NCBI GenBank assembly: GCA_021774335.1
Contig: JAJFJD010000063.1
Location: forward strand, 21,445-85,444
Direction of reading: 5' to 3'
DNA length: 64,000 nt
DNA from: Alphaproteobacteria bacterium
GTDB lineage: Bacteria > Pseudomonadota > Alphaproteobacteria > UBA8366
A program made the translations under genes and the position numbers. Below are positions 26,238 to 35,262 of this stretch, piece after piece (position 1 is the first letter of the stretch; each line of letters opens with the position of its first letter). Under the pieces are notes generated by a model, which was not told where the DNA came from, searched no databases, and saw only the letters and a program-made list of their open reading frames with translations.

Positions 26238-27257
26238 ATGTCTTCCCAGGAAATTCAAATCATCGATGACCCGGCCGCGTGGAAATCGTCGGATTTCGAC
26301 ACGCCGCGAAGCTGGGTCCGCACCCTGACCCCGGCCATGATCGACGATGTGGAATCGGCGATGCGGGGCGTGATGAATGCGGATATCCCGCTCCGGAAAA
26401 TACGGCGGGAACAGTTTCCGCTGAGTGTGGCGGCGGATTTGGTTGCGGCAGCCCATGCCGACCTGAACGAGGGCCGGGGCTTCACCGTCATCGGTGGTTG
26501 GCCGGTCGAGCGGTTTTCCGATGCGGAGAATCGTATTGCCTATGCCGGTCTCGCGGCGCATATGGGCGAGATCGTCGTGCAGAATTACGAAGGCGACTTT
26601 GTCGTCGATGTGATCGACAAGGGTATTCCCTACAGCCACAAATCCCGGGGCTATAGCAGCAACAAATTGCTGCCTTTCCATACGGACGGCGCCGATTATG
26701 CGGGCTTGCTTTGCATGGAGGTCGCGGCGGAAGGCGGCTTCAGCCTGCTCACCAGCGCGACCGAGGTCTACAACGAGATCGTGCGGACCCGGCCCGATCA
26801 TATCGAAACATTGATGCGCGGCTTCTATCATCACCGGCGGGGTCAGCACGATCCCGGCGAGCCGCCCTTGTCGCCGGAACGCATTCCGGTCTTCAGTTTT
26901 CACGACGGCTTCCTGCACTGCTGCTACAATCGGAACCCGATCGATTGGGCGCAGAAGGAAGGCATCACGCTGTCGGATCATGAGGTCGAGGTGTTGGATT
27001 ACCTCGACGAAATCTGCGCCCGTCCGGATGTGCAATTGTCCATGGATCTGCAGAAGGGCGACATGCAGTTTCTCAACAATTACCTCATCCTGCATTCGCG
27101 CACCGAATACCAGGACGGCGCCGACGCCAAACGCCATCTCGTGCGGCTTTGGCTCGATGATTCAACAGGCCGGCGCAACGGATTGAGCTTGCTGGATCTT
27201 TACGTGCCCGCCGCGTCGCGCTTCACCGCTGCATCGGGAAGCGCCTCCAACGCCTGA
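26238..27257 (+). CDS. TauD/TfdA-family Fe(II)/2-oxoglutarate dioxygenase
   Basis: 339 residues. The facial triad is H148 and D150 in LLPFHTDGADYAGLL and H286 in NYLILHSRTEY, with the 2-oxoglutarate-binding arginine in KRHLVRLWL. These enzymes hydroxylate taurine, 2,4-D, gamma-butyrobetaine, carnitine precursors and other small acids. The N-terminal 80 residues are longer than in TauD itself, so TauD proper is unlikely. GAGGAA lies six bases before the ATG; an in-frame GTG at 26214 is less likely. The gene has its own promoter with an adjoining palindrome, suggesting regulated expression. The ornithine-cyclodeaminase-family gene follows on the same strand 66 bases later. Confidence 0.85.
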   Translation: MSSQEIQIIDDPAAWKSSDFDTPRSWVRTLTPAMIDDVESAMRGVMNADIPLRKIRREQFPLSVAADLVAAAHADLNEGRGFTVIGGWPVERFSDAENRIAYAGLAAHMGEIVVQNYEGDFVVDVIDKGIPYSHKSRGYSSNKLLPFHTDGADYAGLLCMEVAAEGGFSLLTSATEVYNEIVRTRPDHIETLMRGFYHHRRGQHDPGEPPLSPERIPVFSFHDGFLHCCYNRNPIDWAQKEGITLSDHEVEVLDYLDEICARPDVQLSMDLQKGDMQFLNNYLILHSRTEYQDGADAKRHLVRLWLDDSTGRRNGLSLLDLYVPAASRFTAASGSASNA

Positions 27258-27323
27258 GCACCCTGAGCCTCGCGCAATTTGCATTGACCGCCATGGCGTT
27301 GAGCGCCCTATGATGGTGGCATC

Positions 27324-28271
27324 ATGATTCAAGTAGATGAAGCGCGCACCCGCGCATTGCTGCCCTGGCGACCGCTCGTCGAGGCAATCCGTGACATCTT
27401 CCGTGCCGACTGTGAGATGCCGGCCAAACATCAGCATTTCATTGAGGTGCCGGGCGAGAGGGACGGGAAGCTGATGCTGATGCCTGCCTGGTCGACGGGC
27501 GGGAATATCGCCGTGAAGATCGTCGATGTTTTCCCGGGCAATGCGGAGCGTGGGATTCCCGCAGTCAATGGAGCGGTGCTGTTATTGGATGGCACGAACG
27601 GGCAGGTGCTGGCCTTGATCGACGGCGGGGAAGTCACCGCCCGCCGGACGTCGGCAACGTCGGCGTTGGCCGCGGACTACCTGGCGCGGCCGGATAGTAG
27701 CCATCTCGTTGTTCTGGGAACCGGGCGGATCGCCACCGACAATCTGGTGGCTGCCCACGCGTCGGTTCGGCCGATTCGGGTCGTTACATTTTGGGGCCGG
27801 AATCCGAAGAAGGCGGAAGCCGCCGCGGCCAAGGCGCGTGACCGTGGGTTTGACGCGGCCGCGACGACCGATCTTGCGTCCGCCGTCGGTGAGGCGGACA
27901 TCGTATCGACCGCCACGATCGCGCAGGAACCAATCCTGCAGGGCGAGTGGCTGCGGCCGGGTACGCATGTCGATCTGCTCGGCAATTATTCCAGCGAGAG
28001 CCGCGAAGCCGACGATACGGTGATTGCGCGCGGCACGGTTTTCATCGACACCCCGGCCGCGCTGAAATCGACCGGCGATCTGGTGCTGCCGCTGGCGTCC
28101 GGTGTGCTGTCGGAGGATGACATTGCCGCCGATTTGTTTGCGTTAACCCGCGGGACGCATCCAGGCCGCCGTGACGATAAGGAAATCACCGTCTTCAAGT
28201 CGGTTGGGGCGGCCATCGAGGATCTCGCCGCCGCCCAACTCGTGTACGCCCAAAGTCAGGCCGAATCCTAG
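27324..28271 (+). CDS. Ornithine cyclodeaminase / mu-crystallin family protein
   Basis: 315 residues, the family's usual length. It has the N-terminal AWSTGGNIAVKIVDVFPGN substrate-lysine segment, DGGEVTARRTSATSALAADYLARPDS and the Rossmann motif VVLGTGRIATDNL, followed by the shared GTHVDLLGNY and RGTVFIDT segments. Members deaminate ornithine to proline or reduce imines (ketimine reductase, alanine dehydrogenase, Pyl/opine-like dehydrogenases); ornithine specificity cannot be assumed. It may be cotranscribed with the dioxygenase upstream, or use a weak TTGACC/TATGAT pair at 27284/27309 whose 19-base spacing is long. The 3' end overlaps the convergent dehydrogenase gene by four bases. Confidence 0.85.
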   Translation: MIQVDEARTRALLPWRPLVEAIRDIFRADCEMPAKHQHFIEVPGERDGKLMLMPAWSTGGNIAVKIVDVFPGNAERGIPAVNGAVLLLDGTNGQVLALIDGGEVTARRTSATSALAADYLARPDSSHLVVLGTGRIATDNLVAAHASVRPIRVVTFWGRNPKKAEAAAAKARDRGFDAAATTDLASAVGEADIVSTATIAQEPILQGEWLRPGTHVDLLGNYSSESREADDTVIARGTVFIDTPAALKSTGDLVLPLASGVLSEDDIAADLFALTRGTHPGRRDDKEITVFKSVGAAIEDLAAAQLVYAQSQAES

Positions 28272-29326
28272 CCTTCAATCCGTTTCGCCACGGCGTCGCC
28301 GAAGGCATCGGTGCCGAGTGGTCCGCCCAAGTCGGTCGTTCGGCCTGATTCTTCGCCAAGCTGTGTTTCAATAATGTCGTCGATCCGTTTCGCCGCCTCG
28401 CGCAGTTCCGGACGGTCGTGGCGTGTTCCCAACCAATCCAGCAGCATTCCACAGGATAGGATCATGGCCGTCGGGTTGGCGATGTTCTGGCCGGCGATAT
28501 CCGGAGCCGATCCGTGAGCCGCCTGGGCGATACAGTGTTCTGCGCCGGCGTTAATCGATGGGCCGAGGCCGAGACCGCCCGAGAGTTCGGCGGCGAGGTC
28601 GGACAGGATGTCGCCATACATGTTGGTGGTGACGATCACGTCGAAGAATTCCGGCTTCCGCACGAGCAATGCAGCCATCGCGTCGATGAAATACTCGTCG
28701 ATGTCGAGTTTGTAGTCCGACGCCACTTCCTTCACCGTATCGGCGAACAGTCCGTCGGACAGCTTCATCACATTGCCCTTGTGGACGATGGTGAGCTTGC
28801 CGCTGCGTTGCTCTGCCAGCTTGCAGGCCGCTTCGGCGATGCGCGCGGAGCCCTCGCGGGTGATCTTGCGCATGGAAATCGCCAGGTCTTCTGTCGGCAT
28901 AAACTCACCGCTGCCGACCGCCATATTCCGGTCGGCGTAGAAGCCTTCGGTGTTTTCCCGCGCGATGACCACGTCCATTTCCTTTACATGCGCCGGTACG
29001 CCGGGCCGCACGCGTGAGGGGCGGATGTTAGCGAAGAGATCGAGCGCCTTGCGGGTGCCACCCGACGGATTGACGCCGCCGTCCTCCGGCGCGGGGTAGA
29101 TCGCGGTGTGCAGCGGACCGAGGATGACCCCGTCACTTGCTTTCATTTTTGCGACGGTTTCCTCAGGAAAGGTATGGCCCTGACTCTCCAGGCTCTCCAA
29201 TCCGATTTCGCCGTATTCCAGTTCAAGACCAAGGTTGAACCGGCGGCTCACCGATTGCACGACGGTTTCGGCGGCGGCAACGATTTCGGGCCCAATGCCA
29301 TCTCCCTTGAGGATGAGTATTCTCAT
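28268..29326 (-). CDS. Isocitrate/isopropylmalate dehydrogenase family protein
   Basis: 352 residues of the beta-decarboxylating dehydrogenase family. Seen: GDGIGPEIVAAA at the N-terminus, RENTEGFYADRN (substrate loop), the catalytic tyrosine/lysine region VHKGNVMKLSDG, DAMAALLVRKPEFFDVIVTTNMYGDILSDLAAEL (metal aspartates) and HGSAPDIAGQNIANPTA (NAD loop). The family oxidises isopropylmalate, isocitrate, homoisocitrate, tartrate or 3-methylmalate. No leuCD or leuA is adjacent and ENTEGFY differs from the usual LeuB loop, so a tartrate/malate-like substrate is more likely than leucine synthesis. It is convergent with the cyclodeaminase-family gene. Confidence 0.83.
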   Translation of the reverse strand: MRILILKGDGIGPEIVAAAETVVQSVSRRFNLGLELEYGEIGLESLESQGHTFPEETVAKMKASDGVILGPLHTAIYPAPEDGGVNPSGGTRKALDLFANIRPSRVRPGVPAHVKEMDVVIARENTEGFYADRNMAVGSGEFMPTEDLAISMRKITREGSARIAEAACKLAEQRSGKLTIVHKGNVMKLSDGLFADTVKEVASDYKLDIDEYFIDAMAALLVRKPEFFDVIVTTNMYGDILSDLAAELSGGLGLGPSINAGAEHCIAQAAHGSAPDIAGQNIANPTAMILSCGMLLDWLGTRHDRPELREAAKRIDDIIETQLGEESGRTTDLGGPLGTDAFGDAVAKRIEG

Positions 29327-29373
29327 GTCTTTTTATATCCTTAGAGTCGGTGATTCAGAGGTTTGGTGAACTG

Positions 29374-29898
29374 TTATCCCTTTGGCCGGCGTTCGACCAG
29401 TTCCGCCGATTCGATATACCAGGGCGTGGAGTCGTCGCGGCAGACGATGAGGTCTTCGGTTGCAACTTCGGTGGCCGTGGTGACTTCGCTGCGCAACGTC
29501 CTGCAGGTGGAATTCGCCTCCACGTCGACCTCGTTGAGGCGGGTCATTTTTCCCGTCGTGCCGGTGTTGGGATTTGTCCATGCGATCGGTTCTCCGCGCG
29601 GCGCGACCGCGGCCTTGTCGATGGCCTTGTCGAAGAAGACGGTGTCTCGTTTGGCGAGATACGGCGCGGCTACCACGCCGGCCGCTAGACCGACCCCGGC
29701 GAGGCCGCCTTGGACCAAGGGGTTGCCGGTGGCGCTTCCCGCAATTAGGCCGATGGTGCCGCCGGCGAGCGGTGCGCCGACGCGATGCGGATTCTCGTTG
29801 ATATAGTCGACCGTATCCGCACAGCCCGCGATGAAACCGGCGATGCAGATTACGGCCAAGGTCGTCGTCAGAGCTCGTTTCTTCCTACGGTTGGTCAT
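29374..29898 (-). CDS. Putative lipoprotein, glycine-zipper type, unknown function
   Basis: 174 residues. The N-terminus is basic (MTNRRKKR), then hydrophobic, ending in the lipobox IAGC with cysteine near residue 26, so it is probably a lipid-anchored envelope protein. A glycine/alanine-rich segment (about 40-75) resembles the membrane-associated glycine zipper of 17-kDa/RT0821-type antigens. The C-terminal half contains NSTCRTLRSEVTTATEVATEDLIVCRDD in part, with two cysteines that could form a disulfide and a pattern similar to the surface-antigen domain of that group. It follows the dehydrogenase start by 47 bases but reads into it, so the two may share a transcript. Confidence 0.7.
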   Translation of the reverse strand: MTNRRKKRALTTTLAVICIAGFIAGCADTVDYINENPHRVGAPLAGGTIGLIAGSATGNPLVQGGLAGVGLAAGVVAAPYLAKRDTVFFDKAIDKAAVAPRGEPIAWTNPNTGTTGKMTRLNEVDVEANSTCRTLRSEVTTATEVATEDLIVCRDDSTPWYIESAELVERRPKG

Positions 29899-29919
29899 CG
29901 ATTGCTCCCAATGAACCGT

Positions 29920-30684
29920 TTAGGCCTTTGCGACGATGAAGAGCCGATGGAACGGGAAAATCGTCTTCCCGTCCGCCTGTTTCGGATAGGCCTCGCGCAA
30001 TCGGCGGCGATACTCCGCTTCGAAGTCGCTTCGCTGCGGTTCCTCAAGCGGTTCAAGGAATTGCGGCAGCCAGCTTCCCTTGGTGAATTCGGCCACCGGG
30101 TCGTAGCCTTCCACAATCTGTTGATACTGGATCTTCCAGATATCGAGATCCTGGACCCGTGGCGCAAGAAGCTCGTAGTAAAAACCCGGTTCCTTGGTCG
30201 GCGGGTCTTTGATCAACGGCTCGATTGCCGCCCGCCATGGGCCGTCGAGTGCAACTTCCTCGATCAACGAATGCGACGGTTCGCGGAAGTTTGCCGGCAT
30301 CTGCACGGCGAAATATCCTCCGGGTTTCACGTGGCCGAGGAGGGCGGGGAACAGTGTCTCGTGGTGATCGAGCCAGTGCATCGCCGCGTTGGAAAATAGA
30401 ACGTCAACCTTAGTATCCGGATCCCATTTCGTGATATCGCCTTCCGTCCACTCGATGTCGGGACTCTCCTGCCGCGCCCGTTCGAGCATTTCCGGCGAAC
30501 TGTCCACCGCCGCGATCCGGGCATTGGGCCACGTTTCCCGGAGAATCTTCGTGCCGTTGCCCGCGCCGCATCCGAGGTCGGCCACAAAGGACGGGTCTTC
30601 CGCGGGGATACGCGCAAGAAGGTCGAGGACGGGCCGCAGGCGGTGGCCGGCGAAGGCAAGATATTGTCGTGGGTCCCAACTCAT
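29920..30684 (-). CDS. tam: Trans-aconitate 2-methyltransferase-like SAM-dependent methyltransferase
   Basis: 254 residues, matching Tam in length. Motif I is VADLGCGAGNGTKIL, motif II AAVDSSPEML, and the substrate-side segments FSNAAMHWLDHHETLFPALLGHVKPGG and FAVQMPANFREPSH are those of Tam, which methylates trans-aconitate to protect aconitase. The N-terminal WDPRQYLAF also fits Tam. It begins 13 bases after the LLM oxidoreductase stop on the same strand, so it is probably cotranscribed with it. Cytoplasmic. Another small-acid methyltransferase role is possible. Confidence 0.82.
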   Translation of the reverse strand: MSWDPRQYLAFAGHRLRPVLDLLARIPAEDPSFVADLGCGAGNGTKILRETWPNARIAAVDSSPEMLERARQESPDIEWTEGDITKWDPDTKVDVLFSNAAMHWLDHHETLFPALLGHVKPGGYFAVQMPANFREPSHSLIEEVALDGPWRAAIEPLIKDPPTKEPGFYYELLAPRVQDLDIWKIQYQQIVEGYDPVAEFTKGSWLPQFLEPLEEPQRSDFEAEYRRRLREAYPKQADGKTIFPFHRLFIVAKA

Positions 30685-30697
30685 TTAGTGCTCTCCG

Positions 30698-31744
30698 TCA
30701 TTGCGCCGCCGCCGTGTTTGGTTGCTCGGGTTTCAGGGCGAACGCCTCCGCCAGCAACGCATAGGATCGCTTGCGGTTCGCGAAGTCGAAGACATTTGTA
30801 ATGACGACCAATTCGTCGACATTGTATCGGTCGGTCAGCTCCAGCAACTGCGATTTGACCTGTACCGGATCGCCCAAGATCGTGCGTGCGCGGTTGTACT
30901 CCACCCGCTGTTGTTCCGGCGGGGAATAGCGATAGGCTTCGGCTTCCTCGATCGACGGCATCGGCCCGTGATATCCCTGATCGGCGCGCAGCCGTTGCAG
31001 GTCGCGGGTCTTGGCGATGCGTTCGGCATCGGCTTCGGTGTCCGCGCAAACCACGAAAACGCCGATGTTGCCGATCGGTTCGGGGACACCCGGCGAGGGC
31101 TGGAACTTCTCGAAATAAGCCTGCATGACCTGTTCGCCGCCGACGGGATTGATGAAATGGGCGAAGGAAAAGGCGAGGCCGTAATGCGCCGCATAAGCGC
31201 CGCTGTAATCGCTCGACCCCAGCAGCCAAATCGGCGGGATATTGTCGATCTTCGGCCGTGCCTTGACCTGCCCCAGTGGATGATCGGCCGGGATCGAGTC
31301 GCTGAGGAACCCGCTCAAATCCTGGATCATGTTCGGAAAATACTCGGCGCCGATCTTCGATCCGTAGGCGAGGGCCTGCGATGTCGCGAAGTCGCTGCCC
31401 GGCGCGCGGCCGATGCCGAGATCGACACGTCCGGGGAACAAGGTTTCGAGGAGACGGAAATTCTCCGCGACCTTGTACGGGCTGTAATGCGGTAGCATCA
31501 CTCCGCCCGATCCGACTCGAATATGGGAGGTTTCCGCGGCGACCCGGGTGATCATGATCTCGGGCGAGGGGCCGGCGAGGCCTTCGCTGCCATGATGTTC
31601 GGCAAGCCAGTAGCGGTGATACCCCAATGCCTCGGCATGCTTCGCCAGTTCGATCGACTCGCCGAGGGCATCGGCGGCAGTGCCGCCTTCCCGGATCGGG
31701 GATTGATCGAGAACGCTGAGCCGAACGGTACGATTTTCCGCCAT
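30698..31744 (-). CDS. LLM-class flavin-dependent oxidoreductase (luciferase-like)
   Basis: 348 residues of the bacterial luciferase-like fold, of the common single-domain type starting LSVLDQSPIREG. Also seen: RYWLAEHHGSEGLAGPSPEIMI, RVGSGGVMLPHYSPYKVAENFRLL, FPGRVDLGIGRAPGS and WLLGSSDYSGAYAA, all conserved in this group. Such enzymes use FMNH2 or F420 to oxidise diverse substrates; the substrate here is unknown. A longer ORF in another frame on the same strand (30681-31772) is a composition artefact. The gene is divergent from DUF3572 with only 21 bases between starts, so the promoters overlap. Confidence 0.87.
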   Translation of the reverse strand: MAENRTVRLSVLDQSPIREGGTAADALGESIELAKHAEALGYHRYWLAEHHGSEGLAGPSPEIMITRVAAETSHIRVGSGGVMLPHYSPYKVAENFRLLETLFPGRVDLGIGRAPGSDFATSQALAYGSKIGAEYFPNMIQDLSGFLSDSIPADHPLGQVKARPKIDNIPPIWLLGSSDYSGAYAAHYGLAFSFAHFINPVGGEQVMQAYFEKFQPSPGVPEPIGNIGVFVVCADTEADAERIAKTRDLQRLRADQGYHGPMPSIEEAEAYRYSPPEQQRVEYNRARTILGDPVQVKSQLLELTDRYNVDELVVITNVFDFANRKRSYALLAEAFALKPEQPNTAAAQ

Positions 31745-31765
31745 GGATGACTTTCATGCGTTGCG

Positions 31766-32104
31766 ATGGCACTCTTGGCCACGGGCATTTCGATAGATAT
31801 AGCGCGGATTCCGCCGGAGGTCACAATCCCCACATTGGACGCAGATAATGCGGAAGCGTTGGCTTTGCGCGCCTTGGCTTTTGTGGCCGGCGACGAAGAG
31901 CGGTTGCGCCGTTTCCTGTTGCTAAGCGGGCTGACGCTGGACGAATTGCGCGATCGTGCGGGTGAACCCAGAACATTGTCCGGCGTGCTCGACCATCTTC
32001 TCTCCGATGAGCGCCTGTTGATGGAATTCGCCGAGGCGGAAGAAATCGATCCGGCCCTGATCCCATCGTCCCGGCGGTTTCTGCCGGGCGTGCCGGTGGA
32101 ATAG
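31766..32104 (+). CDS. DUF3572 domain protein
   Basis: 112 residues, small and acidic. The segment NAEALALRALAFVAGDEERLRRFLLLSGLTLDELRDRA, then VLDHLLSDERLLMEFAE, is the DUF3572 pattern, a family found almost only in alphaproteobacteria, of unknown function. It looks all-helical, with no signal peptide or membrane segment. The first 25 residues may be extra: a later start is possible, but no ribosome site decides it. It stops six bases before the TPR/glycosyltransferase gene, so the two are cotranscribed. Confidence 0.75.
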   Translation: MALLATGISIDIARIPPEVTIPTLDADNAEALALRALAFVAGDEERLRRFLLLSGLTLDELRDRAGEPRTLSGVLDHLLSDERLLMEFAEAEEIDPALIPSSRRFLPGVPVE

Positions 32105-32110
32105 ACGGCC

Positions 32111-34159
32111 ATGGACGCGCCGCAGGCATCGCTGGTCGATCAGGCGCAGGCCGCCATTGTCGCTGGGCGTTTGGCCGATGCTGAGCAGTTGGCGCTGCAG
32201 GCCGCCGCTGCGGACGAAACGGGCAGCGACGGCCTTCTCGCACAAATCTATCTTCACGCCGGCAATCTGCTGGAGGCCGAAGGGTATGCCCGTAAGGCTT
32301 TAAACCACAGTCCCGATGATGCGATAACGACGGCCTATCTCGGCGCGATCCTGATGGCGATGGGGCGGCCGGAATTGGCGTTGACCGCGTACCGCGATGC
32401 CGTGTCGCTACAGCCGGACAACGCTGTTCTGCAAAACGAACTTGGCAACGCGCTGGCCGCCGTGGGCGCACACGAGGATGCGGCTGCCGTGCTGCGGCGC
32501 GCGGTCGAGTTGCGCGCCGATATTCCGGAAATCCACAACAATCTGGGCAATGTTCTGCGCGAGTTGGGTGATCTTGATTCGGCGATGAAGTGTTACCGCA
32601 CGGCTTTGTCGCTGCGCGCCGAATACCCGGAGGCGCTCAACAATCTCGGCGTCGTTCTTCAGGAACAGCGTGATACGGACGGCGCGATTGACGCCTTCCG
32701 GCAGGCATTAGCGCTGCAGCCGGCCAACGCTTTGGCGAATACGCATCTTGGCACCGCGCTTGCCGCGAAGGGCGAGTTGACGGCGGCCGCGGCGGCGCAT
32801 CGTGAAGCGTTGCGCCATACCCCTGGCCTCGCGTCGGCCCACAACAATCTTGGGATCGTCTTGAAGGATCAGGGCGAGTTTGTCGCTTCGCGCGATGCGT
32901 ATGCGGCAGCGGTTGCTGCAGATGGCGATGATTCGAGCTTCCATTCGAATCTGCTGATGAGCCTGTCCTATGACCCGGCAGTCGATGGCGAGACATTGGT
33001 TGCCGAACACCGCCGCTGGGCCAATCGGCACGAACGTCCCGAACCTCTTCCAAAAGACATCGACTGGCAGCCGGATCGGCGGATTCGGATCGGGTATGTC
33101 TCGCCCGATTTCTGGACGCATTCGGTTGCCTATTTCATCGAACCGATTCTGGAACGCCATGACAGAGACCGGTTCGAGATTTTCTGCTACGCCGACGTGG
33201 CACGGCCCGACGACACCACGAACCGTTTGCGGCAAGCCGCCGAACATTGGTGCGACAGCGTGGCGTTTAGTGACAGAGAGCTGTTCGAGCGGACCCGTGC
33301 CGATCGGATCGACATTCTGGTCGATCTAAGCGGCCATACGGGCGGCAACCGACTGCCGGTCTTCGGACGCCGCGCCGCGCCGGTACAGATAAGCTGGATC
33401 GGCTATCCCGCGACGACCGGACTGTCGCAGATGGACTACCGGATTTCGGACGGATGGGCCGATCCCGAAGGGGAGACGGACCATTTTCACAGCGAACGCC
33501 TGCTGCGATTACCCACGGGCTTTCTCTGCTACCGGCCGCCGGAGAATGCACCGGCGCCTACGGATCGTGCCGGCAGGCGGCCGATTACGTTTGGATCCTT
33601 CAATAACCTCTCGAAAGTGACCGACGATGTGATCGCGTTGTGGGCCCGGCTGTTGACCGATTGTCCGGACACACGGCTTCTGCTCAAGTCGCGGCAGCTT
33701 GCCGATGACGGCGTTCGCAGCAGGGTGCTGGGGCTCTTCCAGGCGAACGGTGTTATGCCCGAACGGCTGGACCTGCGGACGCGGGTTCGGGACGCGTCGG
33801 ACCATCTCGCGCTCTACGGCGAGGTCGATGTGGCATTGGACACATTCCCCTACAACGGCACGACTACGACCTGTGAGGCCCTGTGGATGGGTGTTCCGGT
33901 GATTGCCTTGGCCGGGTCGCTGCATGCAGGGCGTGTCGGGGTCAGCCTGCTCAATCAGATCGGCCAACCGGGCTGGGTTGTGGATACGCCGGACGCCTAT
34001 GTTGCGAAAGCGCTTGCCATTGCGGCCGATCCGCCGCGGCGGGCGGTCTTGCGCGACCAGGTGGCTGGCTCTACGCTGGTTGATGCCATAGGGTTTACCC
34101 AGGCATTTGAAGCCGCACTAACAACAGTTTGGAGTGACCGGTGCAAAGCGCGGATGTAA
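32111..34159 (+). CDS. TPR protein with SPINDLY-type O-GlcNAc transferase domain
   Basis: 682 residues. Residues 1-310 form about eight tetratricopeptide repeats (for example EIHNNLGNVLRELGDLDSAMKCYRTAL and HNNLGIVLKDQGEF). Residues 320-680 are a GT41 catalytic region: RIRIGYVSPDFWTHSVAYFIEPIL, DILVDLSGHTGGNRLPVF, PVQISWIGYPATTGLSQMDYRISD, TFGSFNNLSKVTDDVIALWARLL and LDTFPYNGTTTTCEALWMGVPVI. Eukaryotic SPY/OGT modify serine and threonine; bacterial members are mostly uncharacterised and some glycosylate flagellin or adhesins. No flagellar or adhesin gene is near. The stop lies 19 bases inside the following oxidoreductase gene, so translation is coupled. Cytoplasmic. Confidence 0.9.
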   Translation: MDAPQASLVDQAQAAIVAGRLADAEQLALQAAAADETGSDGLLAQIYLHAGNLLEAEGYARKALNHSPDDAITTAYLGAILMAMGRPELALTAYRDAVSLQPDNAVLQNELGNALAAVGAHEDAAAVLRRAVELRADIPEIHNNLGNVLRELGDLDSAMKCYRTALSLRAEYPEALNNLGVVLQEQRDTDGAIDAFRQALALQPANALANTHLGTALAAKGELTAAAAAHREALRHTPGLASAHNNLGIVLKDQGEFVASRDAYAAAVAADGDDSSFHSNLLMSLSYDPAVDGETLVAEHRRWANRHERPEPLPKDIDWQPDRRIRIGYVSPDFWTHSVAYFIEPILERHDRDRFEIFCYADVARPDDTTNRLRQAAEHWCDSVAFSDRELFERTRADRIDILVDLSGHTGGNRLPVFGRRAAPVQISWIGYPATTGLSQMDYRISDGWADPEGETDHFHSERLLRLPTGFLCYRPPENAPAPTDRAGRRPITFGSFNNLSKVTDDVIALWARLLTDCPDTRLLLKSRQLADDGVRSRVLGLFQANGVMPERLDLRTRVRDASDHLALYGEVDVALDTFPYNGTTTTCEALWMGVPVIALAGSLHAGRVGVSLLNQIGQPGWVVDTPDAYVAKALAIAADPPRRAVLRDQVAGSTLVDAIGFTQAFEAALTTVWSDRCKARM

Positions 34160-35262
34160 TCGTCGTTGGCGGTGGCATATTCGGCTCCGCGGTCGGCTAT
34201 GGCCTGCGTCGCGAAGGGCTCAACGTCGTTATCCTGGACGAGGGAGACAACGTATTGCGCGCGGCGCGCGGCAATTTCGGACTGGTTTGGACGCAATCCA
34301 AAGGGGTTGGCGTGCACCGCTATCACGAGTGGAGTTGTGAATCGGCTGCACTGTTCCCCGATTTCGCCGCCGATCTGTTGGAATACAGCGAAATCGACGT
34401 GGCCTATCGCGGCGGAGGCGGGGTTGAATTGCTGTTGGGCGAAGAAGAATTGGAAGGCCGGAAGCAGTTCATCGCCAATATGCAAAAGCAGGCCGCCGGA
34501 TCGCCATTCGACTGCGAGATCATCGACCGGCAGGAACTTCAGAAATTCGCCCCGGACTTGACGCTTGGCGACGAATTGGCCGGCGCGTCCTTTTCGCCGC
34601 ATGACGGCGACGTAAACCCGTTGCTCCTGTTGCGGGCGTTGCATACGGCGTTTGACCGCCGCGGTGGCCGGTATCTCACGAACCATCGCGTCGAATCGAT
34701 CGACCATCACGGATCGGGTTTTACCGTCCATACGGCGCAGGGTGATATCACGGCAGCGAAGATCGTCCTGGCGGCGGGGCATGGCGCACCGCGGCTCGGC
34801 CCGATGGTCGGTTTGAATGTGCCGATCCGGCCGCAACGCGGTCAGGTTCTGATCACCGAACGCGCCCGGCCGCTGCTCCCCATTCCCATGGGATCGATCC
34901 GGCAGACCAACGAAGGCACGATTCAACTCGGCAATTCCAAGGAAGAAGTCGACTACGACGACGGCACGACGCTGGACGTAACGCGCGCTATCGCGAGCCG
35001 CGCCGTCCGTTGTTTTCCGCAGCTTGCGGGCGTGCGTCTCGTCCGCACTTGGGGCTGCATTCGCGTGCTGACCCCGGATATGGCCGCGATTTACGATGAA
35101 TCGACATCCTGCCCGGGCGCCTATGTCGTGACATCCCACAGTGGCGTGACCCTGGCCGCGATCAACGCGGCCCATGTGGCGCGTTGGATCGCCCATGGTG
35201 AGATGCAGCCGGGTTTCGAACAATTCAGCGCACAGAGGTTCGATGTACAAGCGGCTGCCTGA
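34141..35262 (+). CDS. FAD-dependent oxidoreductase, DadA/HcnC/opine oxidase B type
   Basis: 373 residues of the DAO family. Dinucleotide-binding VIVVGGGIFGSAVGYGL lies at the N-terminus; the second FAD contact is the C-terminal CPGAYVVTSHSGVTLAAINA. Residues RGQVLITE and the substrate-side GCIRVLTPD fit the amine/imine-oxidising beta subunits of three-part dehydrogenases (hydrogen cyanide synthase HcnC, opine oxidase B, D-hydroxyproline dehydrogenase). It starts at GTG inside the end of the glycosyltransferase gene. Genes for a small 2Fe-2S protein and a second flavoprotein overlap in series downstream, giving a complete three-subunit enzyme. Substrate unknown. Confidence 0.86.
   Translation: MQSADVIVVGGGIFGSAVGYGLRREGLNVVILDEGDNVLRAARGNFGLVWTQSKGVGVHRYHEWSCESAALFPDFAADLLEYSEIDVAYRGGGGVELLLGEEELEGRKQFIANMQKQAAGSPFDCEIIDRQELQKFAPDLTLGDELAGASFSPHDGDVNPLLLLRALHTAFDRRGGRYLTNHRVESIDHHGSGFTVHTAQGDITAAKIVLAAGHGAPRLGPMVGLNVPIRPQRGQVLITERARPLLPIPMGSIRQTNEGTIQLGNSKEEVDYDDGTTLDVTRAIASRAVRCFPQLAGVRLVRTWGCIRVLTPDMAAIYDESTSCPGAYVVTSHSGVTLAAINAAHVARWIAHGEMQPGFEQFSAQRFDVQAAA

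Noticed and set aside
27284..27314. TTGACC/TATGAT pair before the ornithine-cyclodeaminase-family gene as a promoter
   Set aside because: The 19-base spacer is too long and the -10 box is only 9 bases from the start codon; mentioned only in the gene entry.
30681..31772. 363-codon frame overlapping the LLM oxidoreductase on the same strand
   Set aside because: Arginine-rich translation with no motif; the other frame carries luciferase-family blocks.
33660..33671. TTGTCCGGACAC similar to the 26131 palindrome
   Set aside because: It lies in the coding region of the glycosyltransferase and is not a full palindrome.
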